DNA of 64,000 bases, from assembly GCA_951217055.1 (NCBI GenBank), contig OX578281.1, positions 9,330,447 to 9,394,446 on the forward strand, in the 5' to 3' direction. The position numbers and the translations under genes are program-made. Below the pieces are notes generated by a model that saw only the letters and a list, made by a program, of their open reading frames with translations, ran no database searches and was not told where the DNA came from. Positions 11,510-22,240 of this stretch are shown here, piece after piece. This DNA comes from Gerris lacustris. Taxonomy: Eukaryota; Arthropoda; Insecta; Hemiptera; Gerridae. Positions within the stretch are counted from its first letter, which is position 1. Each line of letters begins with the position of its first letter.

Positions 11510-12745
11510 ATTTTTTGCCGGGTCTGTAAATTAGGATTATTTTTTGCAGGATCTGTAAGGTTGGATTTTTTCTGGCAAGATCTGTAAGGTTGGATTATTT
11601 TTTGCAGGGACTTTAAGGTTGGATTCTTTTTGTGCAGGATCTGTAAGGTTGGATTCTTTTTTTGCAGGATCTGTAAAGTTGGATTCTTTTTTTGCAGGAT
11701 CTGTAAGGTTGGATTCTTTTTTTGCAGGATCTGTAAGGTTGGATTCTTTTTTTGCAGGATCTGTAAGGTTGGATTCTTTTTTTTGCAGGATCTGTAAAGT
11801 TGGATTCTTTTTTTGCAGGATCTGTAAGGTTGGATTCTTTTTTTGCAGGATCTGTAAGGTTGGATTCTTTTTTTGCAGGATCTGTAAGGTTGGATTCTTT
11901 TTTTTGCAGGATCTGTAAAGTTGGATTCTTTTTTTGCAGGATCTGTAAAGTTGGATTCTTTTTTTGCAGGATCTGTAAGGTTGGATTCTTTTTTTGCGGG
12001 ATCTGTAAGGTTGGATTCTTTTTTTGCAGGATCTGTAAGGTTGGATTCTTTTTTTGCAGGATCTGTAAAGTTGGATTCTTTTTTTGCAGGATCTGTAAGG
12101 TTGGATTCTTTTTTTGCAGGATCTGTAAGGTTGGATTCTTTTTTTGCAGGATCTGTAAGGTTGGATTCTTTTTTTTTGCAGGATCTGTAAAGTTGGATTC
12201 TTTTTTTGCAGGATCTGTAAGGTTGGATTCTTTTTTTGCAGGATCTGTAAGGTTGGATTCTTTTTTTGCAGGATCTGTAAAGTTGGATTCTTTTTTTGCA
12301 GGATCTGTAAGGTTGGATTCTTTTTTTGCAGGATCTGTAAGGTTGGATTCTTTTTTTGCAGGATCTGTAAGGTTGGATTGTTTTTTTGCAGGGTCTGTAA
12401 AGTTGGATTCTTTTTTTGCAGCATCTGTAAGGTTGGATTCTTTTTTTGCAGGATCTGTAAGGTTGGATTCTTTTTTTGCAGGATCTGTAAGGTTGGATTC
12501 TTTTTTTGCAGGATCTGTAAGGTTGGATTCTTTTTTTGCAGGATCTATAAGGTTGGATTCTTTTTTTGCAGGATCTGTAAGGTTGGATTCTTTTTTTGCA
12601 GGATCTGTAAGATTGGATTCTTTTTTTGCAGGATCTGTAAGGTTGGATTTTTTTTTTTTACAGGATCTGTAAAGTTGGATTCTTTTTTTTGCAGGATCTG
12701 TAAGGTTGGATTCTTTTTTTGCAGGATCTGTAAGGTTAGATTGTG
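11510..12745. repeat. 30-bp minisatellite, about 40 copies, with 4-unit higher-order pattern
   Basis: Unit: GCAGGATCTG then TAAGGTTGGA then TTC plus seven T. Variants with TAAAG instead of TAAGG recur about every 120 bp and usually follow an 8-9 T run, giving a four-unit higher-order repeat. Because 30 is a multiple of 3, long repetitive frames appear on both strands (for example LDSFFAGSVR). These are not considered genes. Confidence 0.96.
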
Positions 12746-13560
12746 TTTAATATGTCCAGAGTATAGATTCTTTTTTGCTAAGTCTAGTTTGTATTATTTT
12801 TAGCAGGGTCTTTAAATTAGGATTCTTTTTTGCAGATTCTTTTTTAGTATGTCTAGAGTTTGGATTCTTTTTTACAAGGTCTAGTTTGTATGTATTCTTT
12901 TTTGCAGGGCCTTTAAATTAGGTCTCTTTTAGCTTAGACATTGCAAAAAAGAATTCCAAGGATTCTTTTTAGCGGATTCTTTAATGTTGAATTCTTTTTT
13001 AATATGTCTAGAATTTGGATTCTTTTTTGCAAGGTCTAGTTTGTAATCTTTTTTGCAGGGTCTTTAAGGTTGAATTCTTTTTTGCAGGGTCTTTAAGGTT
13101 GAATTCTTTTTTGCAGGGTCTTTAAGGTTGAATTCTTTTTTGCAGGGTCTTTAAGGTTGAATTCTTTTTTGCAGGGTCTTTAAGGTTGAATTCTTTTTTG
13201 CAGGGTCTTTAAGGTTGAATTCTATTTGCAGGTTCTTTAAGGTTGAATTCTTTTTTGCAGGGTCTTTAAGGTTAAATTCCTTTTTTGCAGGGTCTTTAAG
13301 GTTGAATTCTATTTGCAGGTTCTTTAAGGTTGAATTCTTTTTTGCAGGGTCTTTAAGGTTGAATTCTTTTTTTGCAGGGTCTTTAAGGTTGAATTCTTTT
13401 TTGCAGGGTTTGTAAAGTTGTATTCCTTTTTACAATGTCTAGAGTTTGTAATCTTTTTGGCAGGGTCTGGAATGTTAAGATGATTTTTTACAATGTCTGT
13501 AGGGTTTGGATTCTTTTTTCATATCTGCAGAATTTTAATTCTTTATTTATAATGTCTTGT
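12746..13560. repeat. Related 29-bp minisatellite and degenerate flanks
   Basis: A clean 29-bp unit (GCAGGGTCTTTAAGGTTGAA then TTC and six T) runs from about 13050 to 13410. On both sides are decayed relatives with TCTAGAGTTTGGATTC. It shares the GCAGG..TAAGGTTG core with the 30-bp array and so has a common origin. Confidence 0.9.
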
Positions 13561-13623
13561 ATTAGAAAAAGCAATTTTACTTTAGCCAAGTTTATTTGAA
13601 CTATCTAATTTATTTTAATACAG

Positions 13624-13698
13624 AGACCCTCTTTGAGACAGCTGTCAGAAATCATGTCTCAGTTTAGGTCACAACTAGATGAAAACGTAATGCAATAA
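13624..13698 (+). CDS. Possible terminal exon of an unidentified gene
   Basis: An acceptor-like tttaatacag (ends 13623) is followed by 24 open codons and TAA (13696-13698). The predicted peptide (RPSLRQLSEIMSQFRSQLDE, then NVMQ) would be an amphipathic helix. AATAAA overlaps the stop at 13695. The family is not recognised and no preceding exon was found in the window, so this may be chance. Confidence 0.2.
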   Translation, partial: RPSLRQLSEIMSQFRSQLDENVMQ

Positions 13699-14155
13699 AT
13701 TCTTATTATAAATACTATAGTTTATTGAAGACAGTTTTATCTATAATGTTTAATATTTATTCCGTTTTGAATCAAATCGCTGCTGGTATTCGATTGAACA
13801 TTAAGGACTTGACAAGACTCGTGCTTGGTAAAAACGATTTGAAGCAATCATTTTAGATGAAGGGAAAAGTTTTTGATTGGTTGAGTGCCCCGAATTTCCC
13901 TAGGTTCTGATTGGTCAGGAACAAAACGAAATGACGTCTTTCCGTTTTGTTTTCCAAGTCACGCGAGCTCTAGGTCCCTTTACTTCCACGTATCACAAAC
14001 TTCCAAATAAATAAACTTCTCTAATATAACAGGTTTCTTTATTCCACGAAATTAAATTATATATCAATATCTCTTATTTATTTATTTATATTTTATCTAT
14101 CTTGATACAATAACTTATAGTTTATATTATATGAAATATAACTGAATACATAATA
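13699..14155. other. Non-coding DNA
   Basis: No gene recognised. Somewhat richer in GC than its neighbours around 13900-13990, without a coding frame. Confidence 0.35.
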
Positions 14156-14732
14156 TAGTCGAGGAGATAAGCGTGTAAAATTATGTCTGACTAACATCAA
14201 GCTAGAATTTTGCGTACAAGTAAATGATTTGGTGCCTTTTAAGAATATGTGGTCGGCTAAGTTCGTCTGTGGGACATGGCTTGGCAATAGGCATTTGAAA
14301 AAAAAACTGGTGAAAAGCGGCCATGTCCCTTCCTTTTTGGTGGACAATGTGATATTCATGATCCTGTGAACGAAATTAGTTAGTACACAAAAATAAAGTT
14401 AATGATAGTTCATCACTTAATAGGTTTGTTAGTCAAATATTACTCCAAATCAAAGTGGTCACCTATTAAGTGGCAGACTACCATCAATTTGATTTTTGGT
14501 CTACTAACTAAATTAGTTCTCAGGATCATGAAAATCACATTGTTCACCAAAAAGGGCGGGACATGACCGCTTATTACCGGCTTGTTTTTTTCAAATACCT
14601 ATTGTCAAGCTATGTCCCGCAGACGAACTTAGCCGACCACATATTCTTAAAAGGCACCAAAACATTTAATTGTACACAAATTTCTAGCTTCATGTTAGTC
14701 AGACACTTTTTTGCACGCTATCTCCTGGACTA
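14156..14732. mobile_element. Foldback DNA transposon, family H copy 1
   Basis: The ends are TAGTCGAGGAG / CTCCTGGACTA, with duplications ATA on each side (14153-14155, 14733-14735). The two halves are long inverted copies of each other (markers ATGTGGTCGGCTAAGTTCG and its complement). The 3-bp duplication and palindromic build suggest a PIF/Harbinger-type MITE. No protein is encoded. Confidence 0.8.
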
Positions 14733-14962
14733 ATAGGTTCATTTCATAACAATAATACTAATATTATAATACGAGTTGTTATTTGTTATGTATACATATA
14801 ATAATTAACAACTTTCATTAAAATGTTATTATCTGCTCGGGGATTTGAACCTATACTTTTTCATTTTAAACATCGCTCAAGTATTGATTAATAAATAAAC
14901 TGAAGAAGTAAGACCCGGATGAAATATAACAACTTCTTTTCAAATCGAAATTTTGTTTCCCT

Positions 14963-15480
14963 TTGACCACTTTTGCTTCATTTTACCCAAGGTAACGATG
15001 CTATGATCGTTCTGAAAAACGAAACAATTTTATGTCTTCGATTTCAACAATTCCATGACAGGAATCCTTTTGAAACATCAGGGAATATTTTTGGTTATGT
15101 TTCTGTCTGTAGCTTAATTTTTGCGAACCAACATATCTTAAAAACTACTCGTTCGATTTTAATGAAATTTGAAAAATTTCTGAAATTTTTGGTAGGTCAT
15201 AAGGGCTAATTATTGTTGGTAATTTTTTTATTGTCGGCATTTATAAGTTTTAAACTCCTTGTTTTGTGCGACCCTTATAGTTTCCCTCTTTCACTTGCAC
15301 ACAAACATACATTTATTTACACAGATATCTTCAAAAGTATTCATCTGATTTTTATGAAATTTGGATGGTGTGTTGAAAGTAGCCTGCAGGTAGCACTAGA
15401 TTAATTACGACCAACTATGCACATTAAATATTCCTAAATTGATACTTTTATTCTTGTAAATTAAATTATAGAAATAATAA
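14963..15480. mobile_element. Family X fragment
   Basis: Contains a CCCAAGGTAACGATG variant of the marker, the GATCGTTCTGAAAAACGAAA block and the later AATTGATACTTTTATT part. The terminal repeats are absent. Confidence 0.55.
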
Positions 15481-16197
15481 TTATAATAGTGTCAGGTTAA
15501 CTGTGCGTATGTTGAATTATATCTAATTTCTGGGAGCTATTAATTCTTTTTATTTGAAGTTTGAATATTTACGTTGATATATTACAACTCGCGGTTAGTT
15601 GTGGAAGAAATAATAATGATATATATCTGCGTATTTTCCATGTGAATTCAACCAACTCTAGCTCTATTATTACCATCGTATAGATGGTAAAATAACCCGG
15701 TGTTTCATTGTTCAGCCAGGAAATTCAACTCTTCAGCAATAAAATAATAAAAACATATCCTTCCTCTTCGTTTACTTATTGTCTAGTATTACAGTTAAGT
15801 AAAAAATAATAATTTACTTGATATATGGATATTAAATGGACAAATATTTCGAATTTAATTTTGTCTGATAATTCCATTTCAAGGTTTTTTTCTTCAGTTT
15901 GTGTTAAATAAATCTTAATTTTTAATGAGTTTTAAACTCGTTTGTGATGTATGAAGTTTTTTCTTTCGAAGTAATTTGGTTTTTATTATGTAAGTTTTTT
16001 CTATTCTGTGGTTAATATTTATATATTATTTTATGCTATCCCCCCCCCCCCCCGTTTAAATGATTATTTTAAATTATTTTTAACCACATATGAGTTTTTT
16101 TTAAATGTTTAAAATTATGTCTTTTAAAATTGTTTTAAATATATTTATATATATATAAATAGTTAGCTATTAGTTTTATTTATATACTTTTAAATAG

Positions 16198-16198
<1 letters not shown>
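15481..16198. other. AT-rich non-coding DNA
   Basis: No gene. A run of C lies at about 16040-16053. Confidence 0.4.

Positions 16199-16253
<55 letters not shown>
16199..16253. repeat. (TA)n microsatellite
   Basis: About 27 TA units at the left edge of the repeat shared with 31865-32445. Confidence 0.95.
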
Positions 16254-16257
<4 letters not shown>

Positions 16258-17400
16258 CTACGATTGATACGAAATAAAAACATTGTATCTCTGTTTAGAT
16301 GCATAAAAAGGGATTCTTAACGTAGTTATATTCATTGTGCATGCGTGTTTCATAATTCTTAACGCACGATATTAGCGAGTTTGTTTATACATTTAACAAC
16401 ACTAATTTGCTGTTTGTTTAAAAAAAAAGTAACTGTTTATATCGAGTTTTTAGTGAAAAACAATGATTGATTTATATCATTATGACGAAAATGAGGAGAA
16501 TAATACGCCCCTGAAATAATTAATTCGGCATAAAATACAACTAATGAATTAATGTCATCTTTATCAAAAGAGAAATACGAACTTCATACAGGAAGTTTAT
16601 TACATTTTTTTTTCTGTATTTATTATCAAAATCCTATACAATCGACAATCGTAGATAAAGTACGGTACGCAACTCGTCCGAAAACGGCATTTTGCTTTGC
16701 TCGTGTGGTTTTACTACCCTCGCTGTGCTTGGGTGCAAACTCCACACACGCATGCAAAATGCTACTTTCCGCACTAGACGCGTAATAGTGCAGGAAGCAG
16801 CATGCAAAAAAGTGTCTGACTAACATCAAGCTAGAATTTTGTATACAAGTTAATCTTTTCGCGACTTTTAAAAATATGTGGTCGGCTAGATTCGTCTGCG
16901 GGACATAGCTTGGATATAGGCATTTGAAACAAAAAAACAAAATGGTGGAGAGCGGCCATGTCCCGCCAATTATGGCGGACAGTATGATTTTCATGACCCT
17001 GAGTACAGAATTTAGTATACAGAAGTTAGTAGACCAAAATTCAAGTCGATGTTATATTCACACTTGATAGGTTTGTTATTCAAATATTACTAAAAATCAA
17101 CGTGGTCACCTGTCAAGAGACAAACTAACATCAACTTGATTTTCGGTCTACTAACTAATTCTGCACTCAGGATCACGAAAATCACATTGTCCACCATAAT
17201 TGGTGAGACATAGCCGCTCTCCACCGGTTTGTTTTTTTCAAACGCCTTTTGCCAAGCTATGTCCCGCAGACGAGCTTAACCGACCACATATTCTTAAAAG
17301 GCGCTAAAAGGTTGACTTGTATACAAAATTCTAGCTTGATGTTAGTCAGACACTTTTTTGCACGCTATCTCCTGGACTATAATGTACTATTTTATGCATT
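16254..17400. mobile_element. Element E copy, split by a family H insertion
   Basis: From ATTTATCTACGATTGATACG to GCACTAGACGCGTAA it is collinear with 31863-32432. After the family H insertion it resumes with TGTACTATT. It includes a hairpin region (GGCATTTTGC / GCAAAATGC) and a broken version of a short frame that is open in the other copy. Confidence 0.7.
16786..17379. mobile_element. Foldback DNA transposon, family H copy 2
   Basis: The ends are TAGTGCAGG / CCTGGACTA, flanked by TAA on both sides (16783-16785, 17380-17382). The related locus at 32428-32440 has the uninterrupted sequence ACGCGTAATGTACTATT with a single TAA, an empty paralogous site that fixes the borders exactly. Confidence 0.9.
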
Positions 17401-18300
17401 TAAAAATCTCTTGGTTATAAATAGTAAATTATTTAATAAAAATAGTTATGACTAGAGAGACGTTAGTAAAAAGTAAAACAACAATATTGTCACCACAATT
17501 TTTATACTAATAAACATTTTAAAGTTAACAATTTTCCCCTTCCTAAAATTCCAATTTTACAATTAAAGCTTACATTTACGTGAGCGTTGCGTGTGAACGC
17601 CTTGGCGGACAACGTTGTACAAACGAACTCGACCTGGGCATTGATAAAATGAACATGTGTACCAAATTTCAACTAAATTGGTCATCTCTTACTCAAGTTA
17701 TCGTCATCGGTGGATTTTGTGACGGTAGTTTTTTCGGATTCACGCCCGGGCTCCAGATGCTGTTACGTGCTATAAGGAACTTGGTTCCAATATAAACAAG
17801 TGGCCTTTAATAACGCATTAGTGCGGGTGTTGACATCTTATTGCAGTTGATGCGGGTTCAATTCATTCTTTAAATCACTTTATTACAGCGGTTATAATAT
17901 TAACTACAACAGTGCATTAATCTTCTAAAAGTCATCATTCTGTACTAAATGATGGATGGATAGATAAATGTATTTAATGATATGTCTGCAAAAGATTTAT
18001 CTTCCTTGAGTTAAAGTAATTTATAATTTGTTACAACATTAAAAACGACAATAAAATTATGCGGCTAACATTCACCGGAACATTACATATTTTTTAATCT
18101 ATCTATGTATATATGTATATAGAATTAAAGTTTTGTCTGTACCTACATTGATCAGGATTTGGAAAATGTTTGGATACTTTATCATTTTATACATTAGGAA
18201 GCCCAAATCCTGCCTTAACTTTTTTCATGTTTGTTTATATGTATGTCTGTCTTGTCTGTATGTAACCACTGACTTTGTAGGCACAAAACTTTTATAAAAG
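17400..18300. other. Non-coding DNA with family X and Helitron-like pieces
   Basis: 17560-17790 repeats the GAGCGTTGCGTGTGAACG and TTATCGTCATCGGTGG blocks of the 6.2-kb repeat. 18105-18190 (ATAGAATTAAAGTTTTGTCT) resembles the sequence at 19875. No gene. Confidence 0.4.
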
Positions 18301-18304
18301 TTTA

Positions 18305-19030
18305 TCAGGGCCGCCGACAGGGGGGGGGGCAAGGGGGGCAAATGCCCAGGGGCCCGGGTCTCTAGGGGGCCCGGGCCTCCGGGGGACGGCTCTGGTTTTT
18401 TACAATCAAAAAAGGCAAGATAAATATTGTAATTAGTGGCATAACTATGGGCCCGAATCGCGGGTGGACCCCAGTACCAAGGGGCCCCCAAATCCAAATA
18501 AAACATGAAATTACTATATTTGTACCAATGTCGGTAGGGGCCCCTTTAGAGCATAATAAAATGTAACTTAAAATTATACTTCTATACTATTGTAAAGGAG
18601 ACCCCAATCAGTTCTGAATGCAAATGTTTTTTTCTTTTCTTTTCTCATCAATTTTTTTTGGCGTGGGGCCCCTATGCCCTATAGCTAAGTTTGGGAGGGA
18701 CAGGCTCGGGCCCCCTTGAGCCCCGGGCTTCCAGGGACGGCTCTGGATTTTTAACCACTAAAAAGGCAAGATGGATATTGTGATTAGTGGCATAACTATA
18801 ATAGGCCCGAATTGCGGGTGGGCCCCGGAGCCAAGGGGCCCCCAAATCTAAAAAAAAATAAAAACCATGAAACTACCATCTTTGTACCAATGTCGGTAGA
18901 CGCCCCTTGAGAGCATAATAAAATCTAACTTGGAATTATACTTCTATACTATTGTAAGGGGACACCATTCAGTTCTAACGCAAATGTTTTTTTTTTTTTT
19001 TTTTATACGGCCCCTAATGACCTAGCTAAG
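18305..19030. repeat. GC-rich direct duplication, about 350-bp unit
   Basis: A block with ACGGCTCTGG, AAAAGGCAAGAT and GTGGCATAACTATGGGCCCG at about 18385-18660 recurs at about 18735-19015, roughly 10% diverged. It is strikingly GC-rich for this window and bounded on the left by CAGGGCCGCCGACAGGGG, which looks like an hAT-type end (inference). Confidence 0.7.
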
Positions 19031-19204
19031 TTTGGGAGGCAAAGTTGATTCACGCAATGGAAATTAAACAGACACAAATACAAACTTAACCAGCAGTACA
19101 TATGTATTTGAAATTCGTCCCCACCAAACATCTTTTTTTAGGACAAACTTGCCCTCAGAAATTCTTAAAACTCATCTTTTTGCTCTTAAATTTTAAAAAA
19201 TTTT

Positions 19205-19440
19205 CCGGGAAAGAAAATGTGTATTTTCTTCCTACTGGAGATAAAATATTATATGTACCTCGTGGTTAAAGTGCCATTGTTCCCCCCGCGATAATTATCT
19301 CGGCTAATTAGAGTTATTCCCTCGGCTGCGCCTCAGGATTTAGGGACCATGGTTCCTTCGGCTTCGCCTCAAGAACCAACTTTTTCGCTCAGGGAATAAT
19401 GGCTTACTTTACTCCCTAGGTGCATAAATAACTATTATTA
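19205..19440. mobile_element. Repeat V copy 1
   Basis: Near-identical to 50975-51255: TATTTTCTTCCTACTGGAGA at one side and TTACTTTACTCCCTAGGTGC at the other, with several CTCGGCTGCGCCTC inverted motifs between. No protein. Confidence 0.7.
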
Positions 19441-19447
19441 ATTCGTC

Positions 19448-19587
19448 CTAGAACTAGAGTTATTAAATATTTACTGGTGCAACTGCCGCATTGAGAGAAG
19501 AGACTGGTAATTAAATTAATACAACAATGGGTGACGGTTGTTCAATGACTTCCCAGTCTAATTAGTTTTGACTACGTTAATTTTTTA

Positions 19588-19672
<85 letters not shown>

Positions 19673-20935
19673 CATTGTTATTTATTACTCTATTACTTAG
19701 TTTCTATTGGCTATTTTTTTATATATGTAAATTAAAAAAAAGAGTCCAAACTACGATTTGGAGAGTATTATATTTCTAGCAATAGAATGAATGATGTATA
19801 ATATAGTCCTGACTCTATCCCTAGAAGGCTATGCAAACAAAACTATTTAGGCATTTCATTTAATCTATATATATAAAATTAAAGTTTTGTCTGTACATTG
19901 GTCAGAATTGAAAATTTTTTGGATACTTTTTCATTTTAGACATTCCAAAAACCGAATCCGGCCTTAACTTTTTTCGTGTATGTATGTGGGTATGTATGTG
20001 TGTCTGTCGCCCCAGTCAGACTTTATAGGCGCAAAACTGGCTAAATGAAATCGATTATTTTTTTTTCAGGGGTGACTGCAAACATGTTGTGCAATTTGTA
20101 GGCTTGGTTTCATCTAAAAATATTGAGTAGAACCAAAGTTATTAACAATTTTATAAAAAAAAAAAAAAGTATATAATAAAACAACCTAAAAAAAATAGGT
20201 TAACCCGCCGTAAACAAACCCCACAGACTCGCTATTATATTATTACTTTTCTAAACTATTATTATATACTTCTAGACCACCTAGAGACTTGCGGTTTTTT
20301 GCGTTTGATCGAAAATTGGCCCAAGCCCATTGAAAAAATCCGAAAAGTTAAAAAAATATACCCCCCCCCCCTAAAAAATTAAAGATGGCGGACGCACTAT
20401 AAAGTTTTTTTAGAAGCTTATTGTGACTAAACGGTAAGTTGTATCGACAAGCTGATTGCGCCAGCGGTTACTAATTTTAAAAGATCTACTAATTTGGTCC
20501 TATTACTTTTTGTCGTAATTTCATCGGTTCTACCTTAAATAGAGCTAAATTTTATTTTTTTTTAAAAAAGAAATTTCACTTTGAGCGCTTATGGCGTCCG
20601 CAATTGTTGACCGATTTAATTTCTGATTGGAGTGCTTAAACCTCACACTAATGATCTTTAAATCGAGTATTTATTATTTTATTAATTGTTTCTAGAACTA
20701 GAGTTATTAAATGTTAGCTGGTGCAACTGCCGTATTGAATGAAGAGGCTGGTAATTAAATAATGCACCATCATTGTTGATGATTGTTCAATGACTTCCCA
20801 GTCTAATTGGTTTTGTCGAAGTTTTTTTTTCTTATTCATTATACTTTTTTTTTTAGCATTAATGATGTATAATATAGTCCTGATTTTATTCCTAGAAGGC
20901 TTTGGAAACAAAACTATTTAGGAATTTAATTTAAT
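19448..20935. repeat. Direct repeats flanking a Helitron-like insert
   Basis: Two copies share TAGAACTAGAGTTATTAAAT at the start (19450, 20692) and AATGATGTATAATATAGTCC near the end (19789, 20859). The first copy has gained a TA microsatellite. Between them 19867-20690 begins TCTATATATATAAAATTAAA, which resembles a Helitron 5' end, but no matching 3' end was fixed. Confidence 0.55.
19591..19669. repeat. (TA)n microsatellite
   Basis: About 39 TA units inside the first direct repeat; absent from its second copy. Confidence 0.95.
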
Positions 20936-21470
20936 TGCTAGGCCTACATGATTATAGGAAACATAGCCACTAATACCTAGCATGAGCCCCGTGCCGAGCG
21001 CGGGGGGAAGGCTACTATTATAATAAAACCGTTAATATTTTGGTAGGCTTTACGTTATTAGTGGGATAAAATTGCTACCGTTTAATCCAAGAAAGAAATC
21101 GGTGTCTACTTGTCATTGGAGTGAACATGCCAGGGATCTCAAAGCTTATAAAACCATCTGTTATCATCTAAATGGGCTGCGTTGAAGCGTGTAAACGTCT
21201 GCTGCTTGTCCACTGTGAACACATTACACCCAGTGTTAATGTGTTATACACGGCCGCTCTGCTTATCACTCGGAACGACATAAACCTGCAACCATACCTT
21301 ATTCACTCCAATTCAACCGGAATAAAGTAGCTACACGGTACACATGTGAACTATGAATTAATCACGTATACGTTACAGTTTATTTTATCATAATATTCAA
21401 CGGTTTATGCGTAAAGTAGTGTATTCATCACTAATATGAATTACCAAATAATATATGCTTAGATGATGAA
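20936..21470. other. Non-coding DNA
   Basis: Contains a CCCCGTGCCGAGCGCGGGG hairpin at about 20987-21005, followed by non-repetitive sequence with no gene. Confidence 0.4.
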
Positions 21471-22025
21471 GTATTAATTAATTAATAATTACTTAATTAT
21501 CTTTCATCTTAATTTAGAAGGGATCAGTGATCAGTGTGTATTTGTGGCTGAACGTGAATGAATCCGCTGAAATATCAACGCTGTATAATTAATAATCACT
21601 TAATTATCTTTCATCATAATTTAAAAGGGATCAGTGATCAGTGTGTATTTGTGGCTGAACCCGCCGTGTTGGATGAATCCTCTGAAATATCAACGCTGTA
21701 TAATTAATAATCACTTAATTATCTTTCATCATAATTTAGAAGTGATCAGTGTGTATTTGTGGCTGAACGTGAATGAATTCGCTGATATATCAACGCTGTA
21801 TGATTAATAATCACTTAATTATCTTTCATCATAATTTAGAAGGGATCAGTGATCAGTGTGTATTTGTGGCTGAACGTGAATGAATCCGCTGATATATCAA
21901 CGCTGTATGATTAATAATCACTTAATTATCTTTCATCATAATTTAGAAGGGATCAGTGATCAGTGTGTATTTGTGGCTGAACGTGAATGAATCCGCTGAA
22001 ATATTAACGCTGTATAATTAATATT
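21471..22025. repeat. Tandem array of about 107 bp, 5 copies
   Basis: The CTTAATTATC marker starts at 21492, 21599, 21714, 21814 and 21921. Units differ by loss of GATCAGT or gain of an 8-9 bp piece (CCGCCGTGTT near 21661). Each contains the palindromic TGATCAGTGATCA. Confidence 0.92.
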
Positions 22026-22240
22026 AATGATGGATGAATGAATTGATTATGATGAAGTGTTACAAGCTGGTATTATGAAAAAATAATAATGTTTAATTTT
22101 GCAACATTCCGTGATCGCAGTTTTAGTGTAACGTGATAATTTGTTTACACTAAACCTGAAGTTTACTTAGGGTTTCCTCTGTTGGTTTATCTACTTTAAA
22201 CAATGAGGTTTAAAGTAGATAAACTTTTTTAAAAGGAACT

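Noticed and set aside
11537..12803. Long open frames on both strands (10-residue protein repeats such as LDSFFAGSVR)
   Set aside because: They arise because a 30-bp unit has no stops in several frames. Both strands and several frames are open at once, there is no unique sequence, and frames change wherever the T run varies.
18225..18506. Proline/glycine-rich 93-codon frame
   Set aside because: It lies in the GC-rich duplicated repeat; the composition follows G and C runs and there are no splice sites or motifs.
21471..22025. CRISPR-like spaced repeats
   Set aside because: Units are contiguous, with no unique spacers, and the DNA is clearly animal.
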